From Chromatiales bacterium (lineage in GTDB: Bacteria; Pseudomonadota; Gammaproteobacteria; Chromatiales; Chromatiaceae): a stretch of 64,000 nt of DNA. Every line of letters begins with the position of its first letter. Position 1 is the first letter of the stretch. A program made the translations under genes and the position numbers. Under the pieces are notes generated by a model. That model searched no databases, was not told the origin of the DNA, and saw only the letters and a list, made by a program, of their open reading frames with translations. Below are positions 1 through 9,588 of this stretch, piece after piece. The stretch spans positions 24,939 through 88,938 of the forward strand of contig JANQLO010000079.1 in NCBI GenBank assembly GCA_028280505.1, read 5' to 3'.

Positions 1-20
1 ACCGCAGCATTGTTTCCCCT

Positions 21-1493
21 ATGACACGTCTGCTGTTCATTATGCTGTTTGCATTACCTTGCTTTGGCACGCAGCAAGTACCCGCATCGCCACTTCAAGC
101 ACTCGATGAGTCCATAGCGGCGAACCCAGGAAAAACGGGCGTCTATGTACTGGAGAAAGGCGAGGAATCGCTACTCGCACGTGCCTGGCTGGCCGACCAC
201 GCTGTCCGCAGCATCGATGTGCAGTACTTCATCTGGAGTACCGACAACATCGGCATCTTGGCGTCGGAGGCCCTGCTCCGCGCTGCCGACCGGGGCGTGC
301 GCGTACGGGTGATCGTCGACGATGTCGTCATCGACGCCGAGGATGAAACGATACTGCTGCTCGCCGCCCACCCCAATGTCGAGATCAGAATCTACAACCC
401 GCGACATATCGTCGGTGTGCCATGGTGGAAGCGTATCGGGTATTTGCTGACCGACTTTCGCGCTTCCAACCAGCGCATGCACGACAAGACCGCCACTTTC
501 GACGGTACCGTGGCGATCACGGGCGGCCGGAACATGGCCGATGAGTATTACGACTACGACCATGCGTACAACTTTCGCGACCGCGACATCCTGCTCGTCG
601 GTGGCATTGTTGCCGACGTACAGGCCAGTTTCGAACGCTTTTGGCGCAGCGATCTTTCGGTTCCGATCGAAAGGCAATCACCGGATGCAGTACGAAACAT
701 CGACGAAAAGCGGGTACGGGCCTACCGGGATCAGCTCGAGCGCTATGCCAATAATGACCAAAACTTCGCCCCCGAAGTGCGCGCCGTGATGGCCGGTTTG
801 GAACGCGACTTTCCGGGTCTGGTCGAGAAACTGGCCTGGACCGATGTGCGTTTCATCAGCGATCCGCCCGGCAAGAACGATGGCAGCAAGGGACTTGCCG
901 GCGGTAGCCCAACCACCCGCATCCTGACCGAACAAATGCGCCAGGCCCGAAAGCGCGTTACGATCCAAACGCCGTATTTGGTGTTACCCGAGGGTGGGCT
1001 GGCGTTTTTCGGTGAGCTGGTTCAACGCAATGTCGAGGTGCGTGTCGTCACCAACTCGCTCGCATCCACGGACAATCTGCAGGCCTTCAGCGGCTACCAT
1101 AAACAGCGCGATGACATCCTTGCCGCGGGCATCGAGGTATACGAGTTCAAACATCGCCCCGCGATCCAAAGGCAATTGATCGATCGTTACGACGCTTTGG
1201 ATAAAACCGCGCCTATCTTCGCCATCCACGCCAAGACCCTCGTTGTCGACGGCGAAACCACCTTCATCGGCACCTTCAATCTCGATCCACGTTCGGCCAA
1301 TCTCAATACCGAGGTTGGTGCCTTGGTCGACGACAAAGCCATCGCTGCCGAGGTCGAGGCGAGCATCGAACGGGATATGCTTCCCGAGAACAGTTGGAAC
1401 CCCGCCGTCGATAATCCGGACAACGAAGTCAGTCTCTGGAAACGCTTCAAGCTATGGTTTTGGAAACTATGGCCACTGGAACCGATTCTTTGA
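21..1493 (+). CDS. Phospholipase D-like / cardiolipin synthase-family protein
   Basis: 490 aa. A hydrophobic N-terminus (about residues 1-20) looks like a signal peptide or membrane anchor, so the enzyme probably acts in the envelope. Two HKD half-sites are visible: MHDKT near residue 153 followed by ITGGRN, and IHAKT near residue 401 followed by IGTFNLDPRS. This bipartite layout is that of PLD-superfamily phosphodiesterases, which use the two His residues for phosphatidyl or phosphodiester transfer. The length and N-terminus fit secreted PLD-like proteins or ClsC-type cardiolipin synthases; the substrate cannot be read from the sequence. It is a single gene here, with no obvious operon partner downstream before the repeat element at 1689. 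The start at 21 is close to the window edge, so a slightly earlier start is possible. Confidence 0.88.
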   Translation: MTRLLFIMLFALPCFGTQQVPASPLQALDESIAANPGKTGVYVLEKGEESLLARAWLADHAVRSIDVQYFIWSTDNIGILASEALLRAADRGVRVRVIVDDVVIDAEDETILLLAAHPNVEIRIYNPRHIVGVPWWKRIGYLLTDFRASNQRMHDKTATFDGTVAITGGRNMADEYYDYDHAYNFRDRDILLVGGIVADVQASFERFWRSDLSVPIERQSPDAVRNIDEKRVRAYRDQLERYANNDQNFAPEVRAVMAGLERDFPGLVEKLAWTDVRFISDPPGKNDGSKGLAGGSPTTRILTEQMRQARKRVTIQTPYLVLPEGGLAFFGELVQRNVEVRVVTNSLASTDNLQAFSGYHKQRDDILAAGIEVYEFKHRPAIQRQLIDRYDALDKTAPIFAIHAKTLVVDGETTFIGTFNLDPRSANLNTEVGALVDDKAIAAEVEASIERDMLPENSWNPAVDNPDNEVSLWKRFKLWFWKLWPLEPIL

Positions 1494-1685
1494 TGCCCGA
1501 TCGCAAGAAATCGATTGACCGGCTCGACACAACCACAATTTCAACAACGTTCAGGTGAACCCCGCCGTCTCGTGTTTCGACGATCCGATATGGCGGAGCG
1601 AAACACGCGGCAACGGAGATCAACTGACGCCAACGTGACCGTCTCGCACCTTTTGATAGGTAAGCTGCACACTCGATGCATCGGG

Positions 1686-1710
1686 CTAGGGCCTGTTAAC
1701 ACAAGCTGAA
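1686..1710 (+). repeat. Left terminal inverted repeat of the MITE-like element
   Basis: 25 bases that are the exact reverse complement of 1933-1957. The outermost CTA/TAG bases belong to the flanking target site rather than to the element. Confidence 0.8.
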
Positions 1711-1954
1711 ACATTGCTGCCGGCGGTCCTTTTTTCGGCTGACAAGGCAGAAGGAGAGACGTTTAGTGTCGCTAAACGAACGACTGATAACGCCGTCAGG
1801 CGGAAAAAGGGCCCCGGCCCTACGGGTTGCGCCTGAAAAAGCGCCACTCGGCGTTGCTCGTTGCTCATTTGGCACGACCAAACCTCGCGCCTCGCGCCTT
1901 GATTGGCGCTTTTTCAGGCACAACAGCAACGCTTCAGCTTGTGTTAACAGGCCC
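1689..1954. mobile_element. 266-bp MITE-like element with TA target duplication
   Basis: Perfect terminal inverted repeats start GGGCCTGTTAACACAAGC at 1689 and end with the reverse complement at 1954. Counting the flanking bases, the symmetry spans 25 bp (1686-1710 against 1933-1957). TA dinucleotides flank both ends (1687-1688 and 1955-1956), as expected for IS630/Tc1-mariner-type transposition. A second internal inverted repeat, GCCTGAAAAAGCGCC at 1831-1845 against 1905-1919, suggests strong fold-back. No open reading frame inside looks like a transposase, so it would be non-autonomous and depend on a transposase in trans. The family assignment is inferred from the TA duplication only. Confidence 0.75.
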
Positions 1955-1957
1955 TAG
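1933..1957 (-). repeat. Right terminal inverted repeat of the MITE-like element
   Basis: Exact reverse complement of 1686-1710. The stop codon of the small secreted ORF on the minus strand (1954-1956) falls on this junction. Confidence 0.8.
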
Positions 1958-2127
1958 GGCATATCGAGCGTAACCGCGAATCTTGCGAAAGAACTGTGAT
2001 GTGCCGGATTGGTCGGTACTGCACGGTCATTGGTAACCGTGTTGATCGTAAGATCGCCGGAAAAGGCGGATGCCGGTGTCGACGCGAGTGCTGCGGCGAT
2101 CACACCGGCGGATAACAAGCACTTCAT
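1954..2127 (-). pseudogene. Small secreted protein, probably 3'-truncated by the MITE
   Basis: 57 aa from the ATG at 2127, which has a GGAGAG ribosome-binding site about 7 bases upstream; an in-frame TTG 15 bases earlier is less likely. Residues 1-21 form a clean signal peptide (MKCLLSAGVIAAALASTPASA), then a short stretch beginning FSGDLTINTV. The reading frame stops exactly at the element's right end, where the TAG is made by the TA target and the repeat tip. This suggests that a longer exported beta-type protein lost its C-terminus to insertion. I do not recognise the family. It lies just downstream of the glutamate dehydrogenase gene on the same strand. Confidence 0.5.
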
Positions 2128-2199
2128 CAGGCCTCTCTCCAAATCGAATTCCGGGAAACAGGCCCAAGCGTCAACGATTTTGCTCCATCGATAAAACGG

Positions 2200-5100
2200 T
2201 CACAACGGTTTGGCCGCACGTGACTTCGACGTTGGCAAGAGTTCACCGAGTCGTGCCACCACCAAAGACATGACGGCGAAATCGAACACGCTGCCGCCTT
2301 TGAACTCGGCAATATTGGCGAGATAACGATCGACGGCCGCACGATGATTGCGCACCCAGTGTTCGAGCATGCCGCGTGCGCTACGTTCACGCCCTTGCGC
2401 GGTGCTCAAGATCTCGGCACACAGCTCACGCCGATGCTGATTGAGCGTCGCCTCCAGCTTGGTACGCGCCAACAAATGCCAATGTGTCTGCACCGATAGT
2501 TCGGTCACCTGCCGGTTGATCCATTCGATGTCGAGCGTGTGATTCAAGGCCGAATAGACCCAGGCTGTCGTTTCGATATCGGTATCGTTGTCGGCGGCGA
2601 CATCGACGATGTCGATCCCCGCCGCCATCACCGGCAATCCCGCGATACGCTGCGCCATTTCCTTGGGTACGCCTTGCACCACCAAACGCCGCTGATGGCG
2701 TGTGAACTCGGTCTTGTCCTGCGATGCCAGAGGTGTGGGCAAAGTGTCCCAAAGGGCCTGCACACCATCGTGAAAATCTTGCGTCAGGGACATCATGTCC
2801 AAACAGCCTTTGTAGGTCCGCAGAATCCCGGTCAGCGCACGTTCGAGAAATCCCGCGATCATGCCCAGCATATCGATCTGGACCGATGCGGCGACCTGAT
2901 TGTCGAGCGCCGAGACTTTGTGCCAGAGCGCATCCGTCTCGAATACCGCGGCAACGACCAAATAGGCACGGGTCACATCGGATAACTCGGCGCCCACCTC
3001 TTCGCGCACCCGAAAACCAATACCCGGACCGACCTTATTGGTTATCGAACCGGCAATCGAGGTAGCAACGATCTCGCGTCTTAGCGGATGATCGGCCACC
3101 TCCGCGGCAAAACGCTGGCTGATCTGATCCGGAAAGTAATTGAGCAACCAAGCGCCGACGAACGGATCGTCAGGGATGTCCGAATCGACGATCGCCTGAA
3201 AGTAGTTCATTTTGCTATACGCCAGCAGCACGGCGACTTCGGGCTTGGTGAGTCCCTGCTGTCGCGCGATACGTTCGGTCAACGGCTTTTTCCGCGGCAG
3301 GCCTTCCAGGTCACGATCGAAATCGCCCTTGAGTTCGAGCAGGTCCATGAAACGCGCCTGTTCATATAAACGCGGCGCACCACCGGCCACGACAATACTG
3401 ATCGCCTCGGTCTGGGCATAGTTGTCCTGGAGCACCAGTCTCGCAACATCGTCGGTCATGTCGGCCAATAGCGTATTACGCTGTTTGACCGTCATATCGC
3501 CGTCAGCGACGACACGGTCGAGTAGAATCTTGATATTGACTTCATGATCGGAGCAGTCGACACCGGCCGAGTTGTCTATCGCATCGGTATACAGCTGACC
3601 ACCTTGCAAGGCATATTCGACCCGGGCCAACTGCGTGAGACCCAGGTTGCCGCCCTCGCCGACAACCCGGCAGCGTAACGCAGCCGCATTGACGCGGAGC
3701 GCATCGTTCGATTTGTCACCCACTGCACTGTTGGATTCCGTACCGGCCTTGACGTAGGTTCCTATACCACCGTTCCACAATAGATCCACCGGCGCGATCA
3801 AAAGCGCACGAATGAGCTCGTTCGGTGTCACCCGCTCTCGCTTGAGACCGAGCATTTGCTGCACTTGCGAACTCAAGGGAATGGATTTGGCGTTGCGCGA
3901 GTAGACCCCGCCACCCGGCGAGACGAGTTCTTGTCGATAGTCCGACCAAGCAGAACGCGGCAGTGCAAAAAGGCGTTTACGTTCGGCGTAGGCCGCCTCG
4001 ATATCCGGGTCGGGATCGAGAAAAACGTGCTTGTGATTGAACGCCGCCAGCAGACGTATATGGCGGGATAACAACATACCATTGCCGAAAACATCACCCG
4101 ACATATCGCCAATGCCGATCACGCTGAACGCCGTGGTTTGGGTATCCAGACCCAACTCACGAAAGTTGCGTTTCACCGATTCCCAAGCACCGCGTGCAGT
4201 AATCCCCATCGCTTTGTGGTCATACCCGGCAGAACCGCCGGACGCGAAGGCGTCGCCCAACCAAAAGCCGTATTCGGCCGCCACCTGATTCGCGATATCG
4301 GAAAAACTCGCTGTACCCTTGTCCGCGGCGATCACCAGGTAAGGATCATCGTCGTCCCGCCTTACCACCCGGTCGGGAGGCACCACCTCGCCACCAACCA
4401 AATTGTCGGTGACATCGAGCATGCCGCGTAGCAGCGTCTGGTAGGCCGAAATCACCTTGTCGCCACGTACTTTGGCACCGTCGCCGGTGCGCAGATTACG
4501 CACGACGAATCCACCCTTGGAGCCGACCGGCACGATCACGGTGTTTTTCACCATCTGCGCCTTCATCAGCCCGAGTATCTCGGTCCGATAGTCCTGCATC
4601 CTATCGGACCAGCGCAGGCCACCGCGCGCCACCTTGCCACCGCGCAGGTGCACGCCTTCCATGTTTGCCGAATACACAAAAATCTCGTATTTGGGTCGGG
4701 GCGCCGGTATCTCATCGACCTGCTCGGGATCGATTTTGAATGACAGATAAGCACGGGGCACACCGTCGGCGGAACATTGATAGAAGTTCGTCCTCAATGT
4801 CGCCAGGATGAGGTTCGAAAAGCGGCGCAGAATACGATCCTCGTCGAGACTGGCAACGGCCTCCAGCGCGCTCTCGAACGCTGCCGACACGACCGCCATG
4901 CCGTCCTGCGCGGCCACCAGTTCCGGATCGAAACGACGTCGAAACAATTCGAACAGCAACTTGACGACGTCCGGATGCCGGCACAGCACCGAGGTCATGT
5001 ACGCCTGGGTGTACGGCACCTTGATCTGATGAAGATAACGGTTGTAGGCACGGATCAAGTGCAGCTCGCGCCAATTCAAACCGGTCGACAACACCAGGGC

Positions 5101-7059
5101 GTTGAGTTCATCGTTGTCGCAATCGCCGTCCCAAACATGGTGAAAGGTGTCAATGAAGGCCTCACGCACGGACGGATCGACGGCGCCACCGTTCACCGGC
5201 TGTCGGGTCGAAAAATCATGAATCCAGACATCGCCATCGGCATGCCGGATGTGGTACGGCCGTTCACCGAGCACATCCAAACCCATGTTTTCCAGGATCG
5301 GGATCACCTCGGACAGCGGTTGCGGGCGGCCGGGCGAATACAGCCGCACATGCAATCTATCGGCCTGCTCCGTCATCGGATGATAGAGATGCAACACCAG
5401 ATGCTTTTGCGCACGCGCCCGTTCCATGCGCTGAATGTCATTGACTGCAACCCTGGGATGACAATCTTCGCGATAACCGCCCGGAAAAGCGGCACCATAG
5501 GCTTGCAAATAATGCGCTGCCAAGGATTCCTCAACCTGCGCGAACAAGGCCGCACGCAATCCGTCCTGCCATGTGGTCGCAAGCTCGGCCACACGATCCT
5601 CCAGCGTCTGGACATCGAATGTCGGCTCGCTGCCGACCGGTATCCAAACCACGTAATGGGTACGCGCGAGTATGGACTCGGAGAACTGCGTCTCGAATAC
5701 CACGTCCTCGCCACCCAACACCTCGAGCAACTCACGTTGAATCGCCAGCCGGACTTCACGCGTGTAACGATCCTTCGGCAGATAAACCAGGCAGGTAAAA
5801 AAACGGCGGAAGGGATCACGCACAATGAACAAACGGGTGCGCTGACGTTCCTGCAAGGCCAACACACCCAAGGTCGTCGTCAACAAGGTCTCAGGATCGA
5901 TCTGAAACAGGGTGTCACGCGGAAAGTTGTCCAGAATATTGGCCACGGCACGCCCCGAATGGCTATTGGGTGTGACCTTGGCTCCCGCGAACACCGCTTC
6001 GACCTTCTGACGCAACAATGGGATCTGTCTTGGAGGCGTATTGTAGGCACCGGAGGAAAACAGCCCGACCAGGCACCATAGACCGGTCACATTACCCCGT
6101 GAATCGCGCTGCTTGATCGCTACGCAGTCCATATAGGCCGGGCGATGCACGATGGAACGCGCATTTGCCTTGGTGACCATGAGATCGACATCATCGCCGG
6201 ACAAACCGGCTTCAAGACCCGATATCCAGGCCGAAGCCCGTTCGCTGGCATCGATACCGCCTCGCAACATACCCAAGCCGGAACCGGATTCGAATACCAG
6301 GGCTTCGGCATCACCGCTTGCATCCAGGCGGAAAGAGCAAGTGGCGATGAACAAAAAGTGATCGTCGATCATCCAGGTGACGAACTGACGTACCTCGTCC
6401 AACCCGGCACAAGTTCGGCCATGGCACCCCGCGCAAAGATCCCGCTCTATCGATAGCGCCATCTCGCGCATTTCCCGCCAATCCAAGGTGGTCTGCGCGA
6501 CAGCATCGATGACACCGGCCAACGCCTGTTGCAACTCCCCCAATCGGGCCGGGGGCTGGCGATCGACATGGATCTGGATTACGGCCTCGGCGTGCCCTTC
6601 CCCGGACGACACATCGGTCTGCGGATCCAGCAGTTGAATCAAGGTGCCATGCGCATCGCGCACTACGTCGAACACCGGGTGGATAGTGAAATGGACGGTC
6701 AAACCCAGACGATTCAGCTCGACCAGCAACGAATCGAGCAGAAATGGCATATCGAGCGCTACGACCTCGACGATGGTATCGTCACTGCGCCAGCCATCTT
6801 CCTCTTGTTCGGGGTTGTACACCCGAACCAGGGCCCGATCGGCGCTGCGCTGTCGCATCAAACGCCAATGTGCAATCAGCGCACCGAGAAGATCTTGCGG
6901 TTGATGCTCTTCCAGATCTTCAAATGCGATGTGCCGATAATAGACCTGGAGCAGTTGCTCGACCTGTGCCGCTTCGACACGACCGACACCGGAAGGCGGA
7001 TTCTCGGCAAACAGCTTGCCCAACGTACGAATAAGATTGTCGCCCTTACCTGTGAACAT
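2200..7059 (-). CDS. gdhB: NAD-specific glutamate dehydrogenase (large, 180-kDa class)
   Basis: 1619 aa, the size typical of the proteobacterial L_180 class that oxidatively deaminates glutamate to 2-oxoglutarate and ammonia with NAD+. The N-terminal half carries the long ACT-like regulatory region. The central catalytic part is clear: RGGLRWSDRMQDYRTEI, then LMKAQMVKNTVIVPVGSKGG with substrate-binding lysines, and the nucleotide-binding VIGIGDMSGDVFGNGML. The C-terminal helical region is present, ending near the 2200 stop. The ATG at 7059 has GGGAAG just upstream. It appears monocistronic. The class is often allosterically activated by amino acids such as aspartate; that is family knowledge, not visible here. 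Confidence 0.95.
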   Translation of the reverse strand: MFTGKGDNLIRTLGKLFAENPPSGVGRVEAAQVEQLLQVYYRHIAFEDLEEHQPQDLLGALIAHWRLMRQRSADRALVRVYNPEQEEDGWRSDDTIVEVVALDMPFLLDSLLVELNRLGLTVHFTIHPVFDVVRDAHGTLIQLLDPQTDVSSGEGHAEAVIQIHVDRQPPARLGELQQALAGVIDAVAQTTLDWREMREMALSIERDLCAGCHGRTCAGLDEVRQFVTWMIDDHFLFIATCSFRLDASGDAEALVFESGSGLGMLRGGIDASERASAWISGLEAGLSGDDVDLMVTKANARSIVHRPAYMDCVAIKQRDSRGNVTGLWCLVGLFSSGAYNTPPRQIPLLRQKVEAVFAGAKVTPNSHSGRAVANILDNFPRDTLFQIDPETLLTTTLGVLALQERQRTRLFIVRDPFRRFFTCLVYLPKDRYTREVRLAIQRELLEVLGGEDVVFETQFSESILARTHYVVWIPVGSEPTFDVQTLEDRVAELATTWQDGLRAALFAQVEESLAAHYLQAYGAAFPGGYREDCHPRVAVNDIQRMERARAQKHLVLHLYHPMTEQADRLHVRLYSPGRPQPLSEVIPILENMGLDVLGERPYHIRHADGDVWIHDFSTRQPVNGGAVDPSVREAFIDTFHHVWDGDCDNDELNALVLSTGLNWRELHLIRAYNRYLHQIKVPYTQAYMTSVLCRHPDVVKLLFELFRRRFDPELVAAQDGMAVVSAAFESALEAVASLDEDRILRRFSNLILATLRTNFYQCSADGVPRAYLSFKIDPEQVDEIPAPRPKYEIFVYSANMEGVHLRGGKVARGGLRWSDRMQDYRTEILGLMKAQMVKNTVIVPVGSKGGFVVRNLRTGDGAKVRGDKVISAYQTLLRGMLDVTDNLVGGEVVPPDRVVRRDDDDPYLVIAADKGTASFSDIANQVAAEYGFWLGDAFASGGSAGYDHKAMGITARGAWESVKRNFRELGLDTQTTAFSVIGIGDMSGDVFGNGMLLSRHIRLLAAFNHKHVFLDPDPDIEAAYAERKRLFALPRSAWSDYRQELVSPGGGVYSRNAKSIPLSSQVQQMLGLKRERVTPNELIRALLIAPVDLLWNGGIGTYVKAGTESNSAVGDKSNDALRVNAAALRCRVVGEGGNLGLTQLARVEYALQGGQLYTDAIDNSAGVDCSDHEVNIKILLDRVVADGDMTVKQRNTLLADMTDDVARLVLQDNYAQTEAISIVVAGGAPRLYEQARFMDLLELKGDFDRDLEGLPRKKPLTERIARQQGLTKPEVAVLLAYSKMNYFQAIVDSDIPDDPFVGAWLLNYFPDQISQRFAAEVADHPLRREIVATSIAGSITNKVGPGIGFRVREEVGAELSDVTRAYLVVAAVFETDALWHKVSALDNQVAASVQIDMLGMIAGFLERALTGILRTYKGCLDMMSLTQDFHDGVQALWDTLPTPLASQDKTEFTRHQRRLVVQGVPKEMAQRIAGLPVMAAGIDIVDVAADNDTDIETTAWVYSALNHTLDIEWINRQVTELSVQTHWHLLARTKLEATLNQHRRELCAEILSTAQGRERSARGMLEHWVRNHRAAVDRYLANIAEFKGGSVFDFAVMSLVVARLGELLPTSKSRAAKPL

Positions 7060-7188
7060 CGACTTCCCGTTCTCACCGCGATCGCGGCCTACAAGTTTTT
7101 ATGGACATGAAGCGGGGCCCAAAGAGGCCTTTCTTATCTTTAAAGGTAGACAAGAAAAGTGATGGGAACGGACCGATAGCGAAGATCG

Positions 7189-8298
7189 TCAGTCCGCAAT
7201 CACCGATCGATTACGTCCGAGTCGCTTAGCGCGATAAAGGGCCTTGTCGCAACGTGCGATCAGGGCTTCATGCGATTCCCCCGTACGATGGCTGGCAACG
7301 CCGATGGACACGGTGATCGCCTCCAGCGCCTCCTTCGAACGCGAACGACGCAACCTGACGCGCTCCAATGTCGTGCGGATGTTTTCCGCGACGGTAAACG
7401 CGCTGGTGATGCGGGTATCGGGCAGAATGAGGGCAAACTCCTCACCGCCGTAACGGGCGAGAAAATCGCTGCGCCGAGTGAGTTTACCGATGTGTTTGCC
7501 GAACTCACTCAGTACCTTGTCGCCGACCATGTGGCCGTGGCGATCGTTGATGTGTTTGAAACGGTCAATATCGAGCAGCAATAAACTAAAACCGTTTTCC
7601 AGCCCGCCGGCCTGTTCCATCAGATCGTTTAGACGACGGTCGAAGGCGCGCCGGTTATAGAGCCCGGTCAGACTGTCGATCGCTGCCTCACGTTTGGCAT
7701 TCGACAGTTCCTTCTTGAGCTTATCCATCTCTTCGGCCGACGACATGAACTCCGATTCGAGCTGGCGGGAACGGGTCACGAACTGCCGGGTTTCGGTAAT
7801 GATGGCCGTCGCGGTCGAGACCACTTCGGAGGGATTCTTTGTCTCGGCCAAACGATCGATATGTGTCGCGATACGGGTATTGACCAGCGAGGTCTCACCG
7901 GCGATATCCACCAGAGAACCGATGACTTGCGCGATCATCGTCACCAGTTCGACACGTATATCGTCAATCAAGTTTTCGCCACCGGCACTAAAAAAGCGCC
8001 GGAACAACAGAATGGCATCCTCGCGGTCGAGCGCGCCCTCCTGCTGGATAATCTGATCCACCTCTTTGTTCAGGCGTGTATTCTTGCCTGCGATATAGTT
8101 GTAAAAAAGGGTGTAGTACAGAGGAGATGGCGCCATGCTGAGCTTGCCAAGCAAGTTCAACGCCTGCCGCAGATACTCGGAGGCCTGCTCCACGGCCTCC
8201 ACATCGAACATTATGGAATCCATCCCTGTTTCCGGTAACGGATTCTCGTCGCCCTGGCTCACCTGATACCTGCTATCAAAATAATCCTCAGCACTCAC
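7189..8298 (-). CDS. Soluble diguanylate cyclase (GGDEF)
   Basis: 369 aa with no membrane segment. Residues 1-200 are a helical N-terminal region that resembles the domain found before GGDEF in several cytoplasmic cyclases. The GGDEF domain follows, with DSLTGLYNRRAFDRRL, DIDRFKHINDRHGHMVGD and the active-site RYGGEEF. RRSD upstream of GGEEF supplies an RxxD product-inhibition site, so the enzyme is predicted to be active (2 GTP to c-di-GMP) and feedback-controlled. The start is a GTG at 8298 with AAGGGAA upstream. It stands alone between glutamate dehydrogenase and the divergent arsS-like cluster, so its signal is unknown. Confidence 0.92.
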   Translation of the reverse strand: MSAEDYFDSRYQVSQGDENPLPETGMDSIMFDVEAVEQASEYLRQALNLLGKLSMAPSPLYYTLFYNYIAGKNTRLNKEVDQIIQQEGALDREDAILLFRRFFSAGGENLIDDIRVELVTMIAQVIGSLVDIAGETSLVNTRIATHIDRLAETKNPSEVVSTATAIITETRQFVTRSRQLESEFMSSAEEMDKLKKELSNAKREAAIDSLTGLYNRRAFDRRLNDLMEQAGGLENGFSLLLLDIDRFKHINDRHGHMVGDKVLSEFGKHIGKLTRRSDFLARYGGEEFALILPDTRITSAFTVAENIRTTLERVRLRRSRSKEALEAITVSIGVASHRTGESHEALIARCDKALYRAKRLGRNRSVIAD

Positions 8299-8612
8299 TA
8301 AATTCCCTTTCTATTCCGTAGCTTGACCGCACTTTGTGCGACAAAAAACGAGTCCCATTGGTCGAATAGCGGCCGTTCACCGCAGATTCTTGAAAAGAAC
8401 GCGTCATCGCGAGCGCATCCCGCCCCTGACGACCCGATTCCCAATCGCCAACCTGGGATGCCCGGGGTTATTTGCAGGTGCCTTTCACCACGGGTACAGG
8501 TGATACTTCACACTCTATGGCACCGCCATCGAATGAAATCTCAGCGGACCGACGCGGGTCTCATGAGCCAGAGGCAAAACCCTTTTGGACACCGAGGAGG
8601 CATGAAAGGCGC
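8299..8612. other. Divergent intergenic region, no gene seen
   Basis: 314 bases between the GGDEF gene and the radical SAM gene. It must hold both divergent promoters. The only recognisable signal is the GAGGAGG at 8594-8600 ahead of the arsS-like gene. I could not match it to a known riboswitch, and no convincing ORF is present. Confidence 0.4.
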
Positions 8613-9578
8613 ATGCTAAACACGCTTGAACACCTGATACCGTCGGATTTTCCAACCATCCGGCGCAGACAGGCACAAACCTTACAGGTCAATCTGGGCT
8701 ATCGCTGCAATCAGCAGTGCCTGCATTGCCATGTCGCCGCGGGACCGAAGCGCACCGAGGTCATGGATGCGGATACCGTCGACCTGGTGATCGAAACCCT
8801 GCGCAGCGGACGCTTCGAGGTGCTCGATCTCACCGGTGGCGCCCCCGAACTCAACCCCGATTTTCGCCGTCTCGTGTCGTCCGCGCGTGCGCTCGGCATC
8901 AAGGTCATCGATCGCTGCAATCTCACCATATTGTTCGAGCCGGGCCAGGAAGATCTCGGCGATTTCCTTGCCGAACAAGGTGTCTCGATCGTCGCGTCCC
9001 TTCCCTGCTATCTCGAAGAAAACGTCGACCGCCAACGGGGCAAAGGGGCGTTCGGTGACAGTATCCGCGCACTGCAAAAACTGAATACCTTGGGTTACGG
9101 TCTGGCAGACGAATCCCTGATGCTCGATCTCGTGTACAACCCACAAGGCCCTCACCTACCGCCGCCACAATCGACGCTGGAAACGGATTACCGCGCCATC
9201 TTGCTCGACAAATACGGGATTCGTTTCAACCATCTTTTAGCCTTGGCCAATCTGCCGATTCAACGCTTTGGCAGCATGTTGTTGTCGCTCGGCCAATTCG
9301 ACGATTACGTAGGTCTGCTGAAACAATCGCACTGCGATACCAATCTCGATCAGGTGATGTGCCGCTCGCTGGTCTCGGTCGACTGGCAGGGTTATTTATA
9401 CGATTGTGATTTCAACCAGATGCTCGGCCTTGGAATGCACGCATCAAACGGCGAACGCCCTCATCTGCGAGATCTCGCGAGCATGCGCCTCGACAAGCGA
9501 ACGATTCGAGTCGCCGACCACTGCTACGGCTGCACGGCCGGTCAGGGGTCGAGCTGCGGCGGCGCACTCAACGACTGA
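8613..9578 (+). CDS. arsS: Arsenosugar biosynthesis-type radical SAM protein (ArsS-like)
   Basis: 321 aa from the ATG at 8613, preceded by GAGGAGG 12 bases upstream; the frame stays open to 8472. The radical SAM cluster motif CNQQCLHC (Cys32, 36, 39) follows LQVNLGYR. LTGGAPELNP supplies the SAM-binding GGxPE-like element. The C-terminal half holds the conserved LVYNPQGPHLPP, CRSLVSVDWQGYLYDCDFNQ and the final HCYGCTAGQGSSCGG cysteine cluster of the DUF3641/ArsS family. The family is associated with adding the deoxyadenosyl group to dimethylarsenate in arsenosugar synthesis. It is followed closely by two genes of the same genomic neighbourhood type. No arsM methyltransferase lies in the window. 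Confidence 0.85.
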   Translation: MLNTLEHLIPSDFPTIRRRQAQTLQVNLGYRCNQQCLHCHVAAGPKRTEVMDADTVDLVIETLRSGRFEVLDLTGGAPELNPDFRRLVSSARALGIKVIDRCNLTILFEPGQEDLGDFLAEQGVSIVASLPCYLEENVDRQRGKGAFGDSIRALQKLNTLGYGLADESLMLDLVYNPQGPHLPPPQSTLETDYRAILLDKYGIRFNHLLALANLPIQRFGSMLLSLGQFDDYVGLLKQSHCDTNLDQVMCRSLVSVDWQGYLYDCDFNQMLGLGMHASNGERPHLRDLASMRLDKRTIRVADHCYGCTAGQGSSCGGALND

Positions 9579-9588
9579 GTATCGGCGC

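Noticed and set aside
1766..1957. Short ORFs inside the 266-bp element
   Set aside because: The two opposite frames end in the same residues because of the inverted repeats; no transposase motif is present.
4777..6081. 434-codon open frame opposite the glutamate dehydrogenase
   Set aside because: Antisense shadow of a GC-rich gene; His/Arg/Gln-rich composition with no domain signature.
8500..8612. Possible riboswitch in the arsS leader
   Set aside because: Some GC-rich pairing is visible, but no known aptamer consensus could be matched by eye.
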